From assembly GCF_903815225.1 (NCBI RefSeq), contig NZ_LR813084.1:5294001-5358000 (forward strand): a DNA stretch of 64,000 nt, given 5' to 3'. The notes beneath the pieces were generated by a model, which was not told the DNA's origin, searched no databases, and saw only the letters and a list, made by a program, of their open reading frames with translations. Positions 34,952 to 43,280 of this stretch are shown piece after piece. The translations under genes and the position numbers were made by a program. This DNA is from Delftia tsuruhatensis. Lineage in GTDB: Bacteria > Pseudomonadota > Gammaproteobacteria > Burkholderiales > Burkholderiaceae_C. Every line of letters starts with the position of its first letter. Position 1 is the stretch's first letter.

Positions 34952-35748
34952 AGCCAGTCCACCAGTTGATCGCGGCTGCGCCGCACCAGGCCGTTCAGGA
35001 GCACGGCCAGCACCAGCAGCCAGGCGCCCAGGGCAACCCACACCGCGGGCTGGGGCCACAGGCCCTGCAGCAACACGTTCTGGTAGCCCAGCACCAGCGC
35101 CGTCATCGGATTGGCCCAGAGCACCCAGCGCCAGCGCTCGGGAAACAGCGCCAGGGGAAACAGGATGGGCGACAGGTAAATGCCCACCGACAGCAGGAAG
35201 GTCACCAGTTGCCCCACGTCGCGCAACGCCGCCGTCAGGATGGCCAGCGCATAGGCCAGCAGCGAGCACAGCAGCAACTGGCCCAGCAGCAGCGGCACCA
35301 GGGCCAGCATGGAGGTGTTCAAGCCATGCTGCGGCAGATAGGCCAGCGCCACCAGCAGCAGCAGCGGCCCGAAGATCACGCTGCTGGCCAGCACGGCCCG
35401 CAGCGGAAACAGCACGGGCGGCAGCGGGTTCTTTTGCAGGATGCCGCCCGCCTCGATCAGGCTGTTCATGCCACGCGAGGTGGCATCGCAGAACGCCATC
35501 CAGGGCAAGGCGCCCACGACCAGGAACGCGCCCACGGCATGCGTGGGCGCGTTGTCTCCCAGGCGCATGGAGAACACTACGTCGAACACCAGATAGTAGG
35601 CCGCCACCGTCAGCAGCGGCTGCAGATAGGGCCAGAGCACGCCTGCGGCCGTGCCCGCATGGCGCGCCGCCACCTCGCGCCGGGTCATCACCCACAGCAG
35701 GCCGCGGGCCTGCCACAGCGCGCGGCATTCGCCGATTAAAGAGTACAT
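34948..35748 (-). CDS. wzm: Polysaccharide ABC transporter permease (Wzm)
   Basis: A 266-residue inner-membrane permease with six hydrophobic segments. It begins with the amphipathic stretch common to ABC-2 polysaccharide exporters (ALWQARGLLWVMTRREVAARHAGTA), and then shows LWPYLQPLLTVAAYYLVFDVVF, NPLPPVLFPLRAVLASSVIF and LSPILFPLALFPERWRWVLWANPMTALV. It forms the channel for lipid-linked glycan with Wzt. No Shine-Dalgarno sequence is visible before the ATG at 35746-35748, and a terminator-like hairpin ends 15 bases upstream, which may limit expression. Confidence 0.92.
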   Translation of the reverse strand: MYSLIGECRALWQARGLLWVMTRREVAARHAGTAAGVLWPYLQPLLTVAAYYLVFDVVFSMRLGDNAPTHAVGAFLVVGALPWMAFCDATSRGMNSLIEAGGILQKNPLPPVLFPLRAVLASSVIFGPLLLLVALAYLPQHGLNTSMLALVPLLLGQLLLCSLLAYALAILTAALRDVGQLVTFLLSVGIYLSPILFPLALFPERWRWVLWANPMTALVLGYQNVLLQGLWPQPAVWVALGAWLLVLAVLLNGLVRRSRDQLVDWL

Positions 35749-35763
35749 GCGTCGTTATGCAAA

Positions 35764-35801
35764 AAGTGCCGCCCACGTCGCGGGACGACGCAGCGGCACT
35801 T
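35764..35801 (-). terminator. Two-tier hairpin with minus-strand T-run upstream of wzm
   Basis: An outer 9-bp stem AAGTGCCGC (35764-35772) with GCGGCACTT (35793-35801), and an inner 5-bp stem (35776-35780 with 35786-35790). On the minus strand it is followed by five T. It lies 166 bases after the foldase stop and 15 bases before the wzm start, so it is either a late terminator of the foldase gene or an attenuator of the export operon. Confidence 0.65.
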
Positions 35802-35966
35802 CGTTCATGCCAAACCTCGCATTTTCGCGCAAGACGCAAGGTCTGTGCCGGCCTTTATCAGGCAGACCGCGCAAAGAGTGTCAGTTTTTGCTGCATGTGC
35901 TCGACGTACGCAGCGTCGGCCCCTGCGCAATCGGGCCCGGCATCCGTGCAGCCAGCAAGAAGAGGC

Positions 35967-36884
35967 TCAGTGCTTCTTGACGCTTTCGCTATATGCCTTG
36001 ATGGCATCAGGCTTGAGCGTGCCCTTGGCACGCAGCTTTTCCGCCTCCTTGTCGATGGCATCCTGCACGGCCTTGGCACGCACCTCGGCCACGAGCTGCT
36101 CACGCACCTCCGCGTAAGGTTGCACACCTGCGGGGCGACGGGCTTCCAGCTTCAGGATGTGGTAGCCGAACTTGGTCTTCACGGGTGCACTCAGGGCACC
36201 AGGCTTGTCCAGCCCGAAAGCGGCCTCATCGAACTCAGGAACCATGCGGCCACGCTCGAAATAGCCCAGATCTCCACCCTTGGCGGCGCTGCCCTTGTCG
36301 ATGGAATTGACCTTGGCCAGCTCCGCGAAATCGGCGCCAGACTTGAGCTGGACCAGCAACTGCTCTGCCTTGGCCTTGGATTCAGGGGTATCGCCGGCAA
36401 TCAGGATGTGGCGCACCTGCACCTGCTCGAGGTGCGCAAAGCGATCCGGCTTGGCATTGTAGGCATTGCGCGCCTGGGATTCGGCCAGCGCATCCGACAG
36501 ATTGTGCTTGGTCTGCATGTTCTGCAACCAGGCGTCCGACAGCATCTTGTCGCGCGCAAGGCGCATGACGGCATCCAGATCCGCCTGCTTCACCAGTTTC
36601 TGCTTTTGCGCCTCATCAGCCAGGGCGCGGCGCACATAGAGGCTGGTGACGATCTGCTCGACCCGCTTGGGGTCGGACAACACCTGGCTGCGCAGGGCGT
36701 CCGGCGTGCGCAGCGCATCGGCGTTGACGTCGCTGGTCGTGATCCGGGCCGGGCCATCCATCAAAGCCTGGGCTTCGTCGGCGCGGGCGCCGGCACCCAG
36801 CAGGCAGCCAGCCATCAAGGCCAGGGCCAGCGCGGTGCGCGGCAGAGAGGAAAAAGCAGTCTTGGTCATTCGCATGCTTGCCAT
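35967..36884 (-). CDS. Peptidylprolyl isomerase, parvulin type (PpiC/SurA-like), exported
   Basis: A 305-residue exported foldase that should act in the periplasm. The signal segment RTALALALMAGCLLGAGARA is followed by a helical chaperone-like N-domain. The parvulin domain runs from about residue 155 to 250 (VQVRHILIAGDTPESKAKAEQ, GGDLGYFERGRMVPEFDEA, VKTKFGYHILKLE). The MAGC segment could serve as an imperfect lipobox. In-frame ATGs at 36884, 36875 and 36869 are all possible and no Shine-Dalgarno decides. It is placed directly after the surface-protein gene, so helping that protein fold is a reasonable guess. Confidence 0.88.
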   Translation of the reverse strand: MASMRMTKTAFSSLPRTALALALMAGCLLGAGARADEAQALMDGPARITTSDVNADALRTPDALRSQVLSDPKRVEQIVTSLYVRRALADEAQKQKLVKQADLDAVMRLARDKMLSDAWLQNMQTKHNLSDALAESQARNAYNAKPDRFAHLEQVQVRHILIAGDTPESKAKAEQLLVQLKSGADFAELAKVNSIDKGSAAKGGDLGYFERGRMVPEFDEAAFGLDKPGALSAPVKTKFGYHILKLEARRPAGVQPYAEVREQLVAEVRAKAVQDAIDKEAEKLRAKGTLKPDAIKAYSESVKKH

Positions 36885-36906
36885 TTTTTCGTCGATAGAA
36901 ATAAAA

Positions 36907-36930
36907 AAAGCGGGACTTTCGTCCCGCTTT
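36907..36930 (-). terminator. Intrinsic terminator of the surface-protein gene
   Basis: A 10-bp perfect stem AAAGCGGGAC (36907-36916) with GTCCCGCTTT (36921-36930) and a TTTC loop. On the minus strand a seven-base T-run follows. It is strong, as expected after a highly transcribed gene. Confidence 0.85.
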
Positions 36931-36976
36931 CTTAGAGTGCTACTTAGCGACTAAGTTGCTTGCTTACGCAAACAAA

Positions 36977-38677
36977 TTAGCGAGCGTAGCGGTGGGGCCA
37001 GGTGATACCGTAGGTGCCCGAGAAGCCAGCGCCAGCGCTGGGGTTGGTCAGCTTCTGGAAGGAAGCGCCCAGGATAGGCAGGCCAGCGCCGCCGTTGGTC
37101 ACGTTGGCGAAAGCCCAGCCGCGGTTGAAGGCGGAGTTGCCGGTGTCCTGACGGGCCACGGTAGCGGCCAGAACGGAGTTGCCGTTTGCGTCAGCGAAGC
37201 TCAGCACGCTGGTTTCGCCGCAGAAGCGGAAGGTAGCCACTTCACCGGGCGACAGAACAGCGCCGTCTTCACGGAATTGCTCTTCACGACCGAAGAAGGA
37301 CTGGCCATCGGCAGCCACGCAGATACGAGCATCAGCGTTTTCGTTCGTCACTTCGGTGTTGCCGGAGTGGAAGAACGCAACACCACCGTTCAGGATGTCG
37401 GAGGAGAACACGCGGACAGCAGCATTGTTTGCGTTTGCGCCGTTGTAGTTCAGAGCCACGCTGTAGCGACGGGTGGGCATGGAGAACACCCAGTCGGTCT
37501 TGCCGGAGATGCTGGCATCGTTGGCGTACTGGTTGATGACCTGGGTCACGGCCAGAGCTTGCGACAGTGCCTGAGCTTGCGTCAGGGGCTGAGTGTTGCT
37601 CAGCGCGCCGAAGTAAGGCGTGGACATGTCGGGCAGGTCGTACAGGCCAGCACGGATCACGGGGTTGTTGAAGGTACCGCCGGTCACAGCACCAGCAGCA
37701 TCCTTCTCCAGGCCCACGTTCACCGTACGGAACAGCGGGTCGGCCGTCACTTGGTTGGCCGTGGCTGCGTCGACAGGGGTAGCGCGCTGGGGGAACAGCA
37801 CGTAGTTGCCGCGGGCAGCAGCACCCGTGCCATTCGCACCATCAACAGCCGTCAGAGCCGTGGCAGCACCCGAGAAGGTGGTGGTCTGCGGCACGTTCAT
37901 GATGTACCAGTCACCCATCAGACCCGTGGTCGGGGTAGCCAGGCCGCGGGCAGCAGCGGTAGCTTCGGTGGTCCAGTCCGTGGTCAGCACGGCGGGGTTC
38001 AGCACGGTGCTGTCGCAAGCAGCCACGCCAGCGGCGTTGTGCTTGATGGTCTTGTACAGGGCCGACTGTGCGTCAGTGGTGGAACCATAGACAGCAGCGC
38101 TGGGGATGTCAGCCATGTTGAAGATTTCAACGTAGCCTTCACGCGAGCCGTTGGCACGTGCAGCGTCAGACAGCTTGGGGTTCAGACGGCCGGTCGTGCC
38201 GTTGAAGTAACCCACGGCGTTGGCAGCCTTGGCACCATCGGACGCACCGGGAGCGGAGTTCAGGCGGGGCAGCGTGCAGGTGTTGTCCGAGCTGGCCAGT
38301 TGCAGAACGCCATTGGCGCCTTGCGACACGGCAGCGGTCCAGACGTCCTGGGGCGACAGGAAGACTTGGAAGTCCATCAGGTCGTCGGAGTTGGCAGCGC
38401 CGCGGAAACGCACCTTGACGGCCTTGCCGTTACGGGTGTCAGTGTTCACCAGGTGCAGAACGGTCATGTTGCCGTTCTGAGCGGAGAAGTAAGGCACCAC
38501 CAGGTTGTGGCCCGTGCCGCCTTCGCTCAGAGCGAACGATTGGGCGTTGGATGCACCCAGCACAGCAGCCGTAGGAGCAGCACCCGTACCGACGATCACG
38601 CCAGCCGATGCAGCGCCTGCAAAGCCCAGGCCACCAACCATGGCAGCAATGCTCAGGGCCAGAACATTTTTCTTCAT
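36977..38677 (-). CDS. Exported surface protein, possibly surface-layer type
   Basis: A 566-residue protein with a signal peptide of about 24 residues (MKKNVLALSIAAMVGGLGF, cleaved near ASA-GV). The mature chain is rich in Ala, Gly, Asn and Thr with few charges. It reads NLVVPYFSAQNGNMTVLHLVNTDTRNGKAVKVRFRG early, and ends PSAGAGFSGTYGITWPHRYAR. A GGAG site precedes the ATG. The third codon positions are less GC-rich than in neighbouring genes and a few codons dominate, which suggests high expression. The family is not securely recognised. It resembles my memory of Comamonadaceae cell-surface proteins such as Delftia NpdA (nanopod surface layer), but I could not check. The T2SS and foldase genes on either side fit an exported envelope protein. 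Confidence 0.75.
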   Translation of the reverse strand: MKKNVLALSIAAMVGGLGFAGAASAGVIVGTGAAPTAAVLGASNAQSFALSEGGTGHNLVVPYFSAQNGNMTVLHLVNTDTRNGKAVKVRFRGAANSDDLMDFQVFLSPQDVWTAAVSQGANGVLQLASSDNTCTLPRLNSAPGASDGAKAANAVGYFNGTTGRLNPKLSDAARANGSREGYVEIFNMADIPSAAVYGSTTDAQSALYKTIKHNAAGVAACDSTVLNPAVLTTDWTTEATAAARGLATPTTGLMGDWYIMNVPQTTTFSGAATALTAVDGANGTGAAARGNYVLFPQRATPVDAATANQVTADPLFRTVNVGLEKDAAGAVTGGTFNNPVIRAGLYDLPDMSTPYFGALSNTQPLTQAQALSQALAVTQVINQYANDASISGKTDWVFSMPTRRYSVALNYNGANANNAAVRVFSSDILNGGVAFFHSGNTEVTNENADARICVAADGQSFFGREEQFREDGAVLSPGEVATFRFCGETSVLSFADANGNSVLAATVARQDTGNSAFNRGWAFANVTNGGAGLPILGASFQKLTNPSAGAGFSGTYGITWPHRYAR

Positions 38678-38901
38678 AAGAACTATCTCCAGTAAAAAAG
38701 ATAAGGTAGTTGCAACCACCACGATTGATCGCCGAGGAATCGTAGCACAGCCAGTTACGCCCCCATGTGGCTTTTTGGAGGCGCCCAAGCATGCTTTTGC
38801 GAAAAAAACAACACTTGCCTGGCCAGCACCGGTACAGGGACGGCGCATTATCCCCGACGTTCACCCAAGCACACAATAGTGCAGGAGTCCGTTCACGCTA
38901 T
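38678..38901. other. Upstream region of the surface-protein gene
   Basis: About 220 gene-free bases, relatively AT-rich. On the minus strand it should carry the promoter and a GGAG site just before the start codon. A 10-bp palindrome AAGCATGCTT is at 38787-38796. A TACGAT -10 candidate lies roughly 65 bases before the ATG, without a clear -35. Confidence 0.35.
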
Positions 38902-39339
38902 TTAGTCGAGGTGCAGCCACCACTTGCCATCCTCGATCACCCAGGCCTCGGTCATGCTGATGGGGATGTCCGCATTGGGAATGCTGGGCACCTTGGCCGT
39001 GAAGTTGCGACGCACTACGCAACGCGTCGGCTCACACTCGGTGGAAATCAGCTCGCCCCCCTTGAGTGCGGTCGTCCCACCGTTTTCCCGGCTGAAGCGC
39101 TCCTTGTCCTTGAGCTTGCGGTAGGTGGGCGTGAGGTACTCGTAGGCCTTGTCCACCTCGCCAGCTTGCCGCGCCTTGAGATAGGCCGCGGAACGTGCGT
39201 TCACGATGTCCTCCGCAGTCTTGCCTTCATCGGAGGTGGTGGCGCATCCCGCCACCAGTGCCAGACAGGCCGCCCCGGCCGCCCACGCCATCCATCGCGC
39301 GCCCCGTGCAAGAGGCTGTTTGATTGTCTTGTTGCTCAT
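38902..39339 (-). CDS. Small lipoprotein with NTF2-like fold
   Basis: A 145-residue lipoprotein. After a basic N-terminus comes a hydrophobic segment ending in ALVAGC, a good lipobox. The mature part reads DIVNARSAAYLKARQAGEVDKAYEYLTP and ends TEAWVIEDGKWWLHLD, which is the pattern of NTF2-like or DUF4878-type domains. Two cysteines (TECEPTRC) may form a disulfide. A GGAG site precedes the ATG at 39337-39339. It sits just after gspD and before the surface-protein gene, so a role in secretion or envelope assembly is possible. It does not look like a classical GspS pilotin. Confidence 0.75.
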   Translation of the reverse strand: MSNKTIKQPLARGARWMAWAAGAACLALVAGCATTSDEGKTAEDIVNARSAAYLKARQAGEVDKAYEYLTPTYRKLKDKERFSRENGGTTALKGGELISTECEPTRCVVRRNFTAKVPSIPNADIPISMTEAWVIEDGKWWLHLD

Positions 39340-39403
39340 ATGGTTTTCTCCAGAAAGAAGTTTCGAGGCAGGCAGGGTCCGAACGTTCCAAAGACCTGTC
39401 CGC

Positions 39404-41941
39404 TTACCTGGAAGCCGGCGTGAGAGGCCCCACCTCCACCGAAGCCTTGGAAGGCACCGGGAAGACATCCTCAGGTACGGAACGACCCGAGGACTTGAGG
39501 AGTGGCGACAGGGAGCGCATCTGCTCGCGCAGGTCTTCGCTGACCTCGCGCACGTCGACGTCGGTGCGCACCACGCGCGGGGTGATGATGACGATGAGCT
39601 CGGTGCGGGCGCCCGAGTTGTTGGTGGAGCCGAACAGATTGCCGACCACGGGCAGATCATACAAATAAGGTATGCCCGAACGGCCTTCATTCGAATTCTC
39701 CTGGATCAGCCCTCCCATGACGATGGATTCCCCCGACCGCACGGCCACACGGCTCGAGATCTGCCGCTGCAGGAACGCGCGCTGCCGAGTCACCTCATCC
39801 ATCGCGCCGACATCTGTCACCGATTGATTGACTGTCATAGTGACCAGATTGCCGGCATTGACGGACGGGACGACCTGCAAATTCACCCCCGTATCCTTGT
39901 AAGAGAAGTTGTCGATGGCGGTCCCCGAGGTCCCAGTCACCGTGGTGCCGGATTTGTAGGGCTGCTGCGTACCGACGGCGATAGCCGCCGGATGGTTGTC
40001 CAGCACCATCAGCGTAGGACTGGCGACCACCTTGACCTGGGTCTTGCCCGCCAGAGCAGTCAGCACGGCCTTGATGTTGCCCAAGGAGTTTTTGAGCGTG
40101 TAATTAAAGCCCTGCCCGAGGCTCAGACCGCCCAGCCCTCCTGTGGCTGTGTCTAATGATGTAGCGCCAGGTGGGCGCTGGTCCCCTGCCTGCCCCAGCA
40201 ATCCGCCATTTCCGCTGTAGCCCTTGTTACCGACATCGCCACTGAAGGCCCATTGCAGGCCATAGCGCAATGTGTCGTTGAGAGTGACCTCCACGATGCT
40301 GGCCTCGATCAGCACCTGGGTGGGCGGCAGGTCCAGCTTCTTGAGCGAAGCTTCAATGCGCTCGAATTCAGCTGGCGTACCCCAGACCAGCACGGAGTTG
40401 TTGAGTTCGTCGGCCATGACGCGAACGCTGCCGAGATTCGCACCGACCATGCCTTGGCCCGTTCCGGTCTGGCCCCCAAAGCCCGAGTTCGTCGTAGAGC
40501 CAAAGCGTTGCCCGGTGCTCGAGCCAAAGCCGCTATTGCCAAAGCCGCTGTTTCCGAATCCGCTGTTGCCGAATCCGCTGTTGCCGAATCCGCTGTTGCC
40601 GAATCCGCTGTTGCCGAATCCGCTGTTGCCGAATCCGCTGTTGCCGAACCCGCTGTTGCCGAACCCGCTGTTGCCGAATCCGCTGTTGCCGGAAGTCGAT
40701 GTTCCCAGGCCCGGCGCCACGCCGCTGTTGGCCGTGCTGCCGCCCGTGGAGCCGCCGAATATGCCGGCCAGCACGCTGGCCAGATGCCTGGCATTGCCGT
40801 TCTGCACGCGGTAGATGTTCAACTGCGGCTGGGATCCTCCGGAACCCGGCTGGTCCAGCTTGGCCAGCCAGCGCCGCGCCTCGTCCAGATAGGCGGCGCG
40901 CGGCGTGATGACGATGATGCTGTTGAGACGCTCGATGGGGATGATGCGCAGGGCGCCGAACATGGGGTTGCCCTCGCCCAGCGCCGTCACGGCTCCCGCG
41001 CCGGCACCGGCCGCAGGTGCGGCGCCTGCGGCAGCGCCTGGCCTGGCCGAACCGGCCGCGGCACCGGGTGCGCCAGGGGCGGCAGCCCCGGAACCGCCTC
41101 CGCTCATGATCTGCAGCGCCGAGCTGACTTCCTGGATGGAGACATACTTGAGGGGAAACACGCCCACGGACATGCCTTCGAGCAGGTTCACATCGAAAGT
41201 GCGTACCATGTCCAGCCAGCCTTCCGCCTGGGCCCGCGAACCGGCCATCACCAGCAGGTTGCGGATGTTGTCCACGCGCACGATGGCATCACCGGGCACC
41301 ATGGGCCGCAAAATGGAAGCCATCTCGTTCGCGCCAATGTATTGCAGGGGCACGATGATGGTCCCGTAACCTGGCGCGATCGGCTTGTCAGGCGCAGCCT
41401 GGCGCACGGTGGCTCCTATGCTCTTGAGCGCATCGACGCGGCCCACATGGTAGGTGCCGCGCGCATCGCGCACCATGGCCATGCCATTGGCCTGCAGCGC
41501 GGTCTCAAGCAGGTTGAGAGCCTGATCGGCAGGAATGGCGTTGCGCGTACTCAGCGTGATGTTGCCGTTGATCGGCGGATGCAGCACATAGTCCAGCGAC
41601 AGGATGTCCCCCAGAACCGTGCGGACCACCTGGGACAGGGGAGCATCCTCGAAATTGAGCTTGACGGGACTGCCCGTCACGGCCGGCAGGGGTTTGGCCT
41701 CACCCAGCAGCTTGCCCGTACCCTCCAATATCCGCGGCTTGGGACTGTCGGCTTCTGTGGCAGGCTTCTTCTTGGCGTCCTCCCGCCCGTCATCGCCTTC
41801 AGGCAGGAACACATATCCACCGGCGGCATCGCTGCCGAAGTGGCTGACGAAATTGTTCTTGGCAGGCTGGGCGCATGCCAGCAGCAACTGGCAGACGGCA
41901 AGCGCCAAGGCTGTTCGGATAGGTCGATTGGACAGTTGCAT
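39404..41941 (-). CDS. gspD: Type II secretion system secretin GspD
   Basis: An 845-residue outer-membrane secretin through which folded proteins leave the cell. The signal ALAVCQLLLACAQP contains a lipobox. N0 to N3 domains follow (KLNFEDAPLSQVVRTVLGDIL, YGTIIVPLQYIGANEMASIL, FPLKYVSIQEVSSALQIM). The secretin core is at about residues 540-800 (TQVLIEASIVEVTLNDTLRYGLQW, KVVASPTLMVLDNHPAAIAVG, GGLIQENSNEGRSGIPYLYDLPVVGNLF). The N3 region is expanded by an Ala/Pro/Gly-rich loop and by eleven Gly-Phe-Gly-Asn-Ser units. It is the last gene of the operon, as in the Xanthomonas xps order. Confidence 0.96.
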   Translation of the reverse strand: MQLSNRPIRTALALAVCQLLLACAQPAKNNFVSHFGSDAAGGYVFLPEGDDGREDAKKKPATEADSPKPRILEGTGKLLGEAKPLPAVTGSPVKLNFEDAPLSQVVRTVLGDILSLDYVLHPPINGNITLSTRNAIPADQALNLLETALQANGMAMVRDARGTYHVGRVDALKSIGATVRQAAPDKPIAPGYGTIIVPLQYIGANEMASILRPMVPGDAIVRVDNIRNLLVMAGSRAQAEGWLDMVRTFDVNLLEGMSVGVFPLKYVSIQEVSSALQIMSGGGSGAAAPGAPGAAAGSARPGAAAGAAPAAGAGAGAVTALGEGNPMFGALRIIPIERLNSIIVITPRAAYLDEARRWLAKLDQPGSGGSQPQLNIYRVQNGNARHLASVLAGIFGGSTGGSTANSGVAPGLGTSTSGNSGFGNSGFGNSGFGNSGFGNSGFGNSGFGNSGFGNSGFGNSGFGNSGFGNSGFGSSTGQRFGSTTNSGFGGQTGTGQGMVGANLGSVRVMADELNNSVLVWGTPAEFERIEASLKKLDLPPTQVLIEASIVEVTLNDTLRYGLQWAFSGDVGNKGYSGNGGLLGQAGDQRPPGATSLDTATGGLGGLSLGQGFNYTLKNSLGNIKAVLTALAGKTQVKVVASPTLMVLDNHPAAIAVGTQQPYKSGTTVTGTSGTAIDNFSYKDTGVNLQVVPSVNAGNLVTMTVNQSVTDVGAMDEVTRQRAFLQRQISSRVAVRSGESIVMGGLIQENSNEGRSGIPYLYDLPVVGNLFGSTNNSGARTELIVIITPRVVRTDVDVREVSEDLREQMRSLSPLLKSSGRSVPEDVFPVPSKASVEVGPLTPASR
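40527..40691. repeat. Eleven tandem 15-bp repeats inside gspD
   Basis: Consensus AATCCGCTGTTGCCG on the plus strand, encoding Gly-Phe-Gly-Asn-Ser on the gspD strand. The nine units from 40557 to 40691 are identical except for two that begin AAC. The first two units (40527-40556) are degenerate. Each unit is in frame, so copy-number change would lengthen or shorten the protein without frameshift. Confidence 0.95.
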
Positions 41942-41979
41942 AGATTTTCTCGGCTGTTCTTTCAGTTGCGGGGAGGCCC

Positions 41980-42708
41980 TTACCGGACCACTCCACCGCC
42001 CAGGCTTGCGCCCTCATTCCGGGATGGGCTTTCCTGCGGCACGGGTGCCGAATCGCTGTGCTGCGCCGGCGTGACAGGAGCAGGCTGGACGGTCTGCGGC
42101 TGTTGCGTCGGCTGCGAACGGGTGACGGCGAATGTGCCTCTCTGGGCACGTGGAGGAATAGCCATGGGTGCCAAGGCGCTGCCCATTCCCCCTGCTTTTA
42201 CAGTTGCAGGCCTGGTCAATGGCAGGCGGCGCTTGCGCCCCCCGCTCTCCAGTTCGATCTCCCGATCGAAAACTCGCGACAGCGTCCACCCGCCCAGGCT
42301 CTGGCTCACCAGAAGGCGCTGCTCCTTGCCCGCGTACTGCACGATGGCCCCACTGACGGCGCCATCAAACAATCCCATGATTTTCGCCTTGGCCCATTGA
42401 TCCTGCTCTGCCGGTTCCTCGTCGGGCTTCTTCGCTGGCGCTGGCGGCGGTGGCGGACGGCGGCTGAGAGCGAACAAAGGCCGCTCCTGCATCTGGAGCA
42501 TCAACTGATCCTCCTGGCGCGTTCCGGAAGCCGGCGCTTCAGGCAACGTGGGCAACAGCGCCCTGATATCCGTCTTGAGGGGCTGGGGCGGCGCCCACCT
42601 GCTGTCCTTGACCTGCATCTGCGGCGTGAGCCAGGCCGCAGCCAAGGCGGCACACAGCAATACCTGGGCGGCTCCGAGACCCCACCCCAGCCAGTTGATC
42701 TGCTTCAC
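41980..42708 (-). CDS. gspN: Type II secretion system protein N (XpsN/GspC-like)
   Basis: A 242-residue inner-membrane protein. There is one membrane segment near residues 10-30 (GAAQVLLCAALAAAWLTP), a Pro-rich linker, and a GspC-homology-like part (PLFALSRRPPPPP, KAKIMGLFDGAVSGAIVQYAGKEQRLL, WTLSRVFDREIELESGG). The tail is Pro/Gln-rich. Its place between M and D matches XpsN, which links the platform to the secretin in systems that lack a canonical GspC. The start is a GTG overlapping the gspM stop. Confidence 0.78.
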   Translation of the reverse strand: MKQINWLGWGLGAAQVLLCAALAAAWLTPQMQVKDSRWAPPQPLKTDIRALLPTLPEAPASGTRQEDQLMLQMQERPLFALSRRPPPPPAPAKKPDEEPAEQDQWAKAKIMGLFDGAVSGAIVQYAGKEQRLLVSQSLGGWTLSRVFDREIELESGGRKRRLPLTRPATVKAGGMGSALAPMAIPPRAQRGTFAVTRSQPTQQPQTVQPAPVTPAQHSDSAPVPQESPSRNEGASLGGGVVR

Positions 42709-43280
42709 TGTGTCTTGCTCCGGAGAATGCTGAAGGTGAATTGCGCACTCAACCTGGGCGCCACACGGGGGCTGGCATTTTGCAGGCTGCCGGGCAGGTT
42801 GACCTCCAGGTCATCGAGCCAGACAGTGGGACTGATGTCACGCAAGGACAGAAGTGCCATCTGAATGGCGGTCCACTCGCCTTCCGTGGACATCACCACG
42901 TCGATGCGCTCATAGGTTCCCTCTTCCGGATTGGGACGCACCTGGCTGCTGACGATGGCAAGGCCGGCACGGTCCAGGGCAGTGCGCAAGCGCTGCTGTA
43001 CCGCATTTCCGGTCTGCGTGGCATCGCTTTCGCCGGGATAGACATGCTTGGCCTTGGCGTCGGCCAAGCTTTCAAGAGCCTGCTGGATTTCCTCTGCCTG
43101 TTCCTGCAGTCCCAGCAGCCGCGCATAGCGCGGTTCCACGAGGTCCAGTTGGCTCTGGCCCCAGTTGTGCTTGGCATGGACCCACAGCCCGCCGGCAACG
43201 AGGGGGATCAGCAGGGCCAGGGCCGGTATCGACAGTATCGCCATCTGGCGCAAGGGCAGTCTTGGCTTGGCGACCATCAT
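42705..43280 (-). CDS. gspM: Type II secretion system protein M
   Basis: A 191-residue bitopic membrane protein. A membrane helix is at about residues 14-33, followed by a coiled-coil region (YARLLGLQEQAEEIQQALESL) and a ferredoxin-like periplasmic domain ending TFSILRSKTQ. GspM binds GspL and stabilises the assembly platform. An AAGGAGGG site lies in the end of gspL, and the start overlaps the gspL stop (ATGA). The stop overlaps the gspN start. Confidence 0.87.
   Translation of the reverse strand: MMVAKPRLPLRQMAILSIPALALLIPLVAGGLWVHAKHNWGQSQLDLVEPRYARLLGLQEQAEEIQQALESLADAKAKHVYPGESDATQTGNAVQQRLRTALDRAGLAIVSSQVRPNPEEGTYERIDVVMSTEGEWTAIQMALLSLRDISPTVWLDDLEVNLPGSLQNASPRVAPRLSAQFTFSILRSKTQ

Noticed and set aside
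24549..35748. Polysaccharide locus as a recently acquired genomic island
   Set aside because: No tRNA, integrase, insertion sequence or clear drop in GC content flanks it. Gene content alone does not show recent transfer.
35858..35966. Possible small lipoprotein (LLAGC-like sequence) after the foldase gene
   Set aside because: The frame is open only because it overlaps the foldase gene in another frame. No start codon, ribosome site or signal peptide precedes the Cys.
40527..40691. Possible CRISPR-like array
   Set aside because: The 15-bp units are directly adjacent with no spacers and lie in frame within gspD, so this is a coding tandem repeat.
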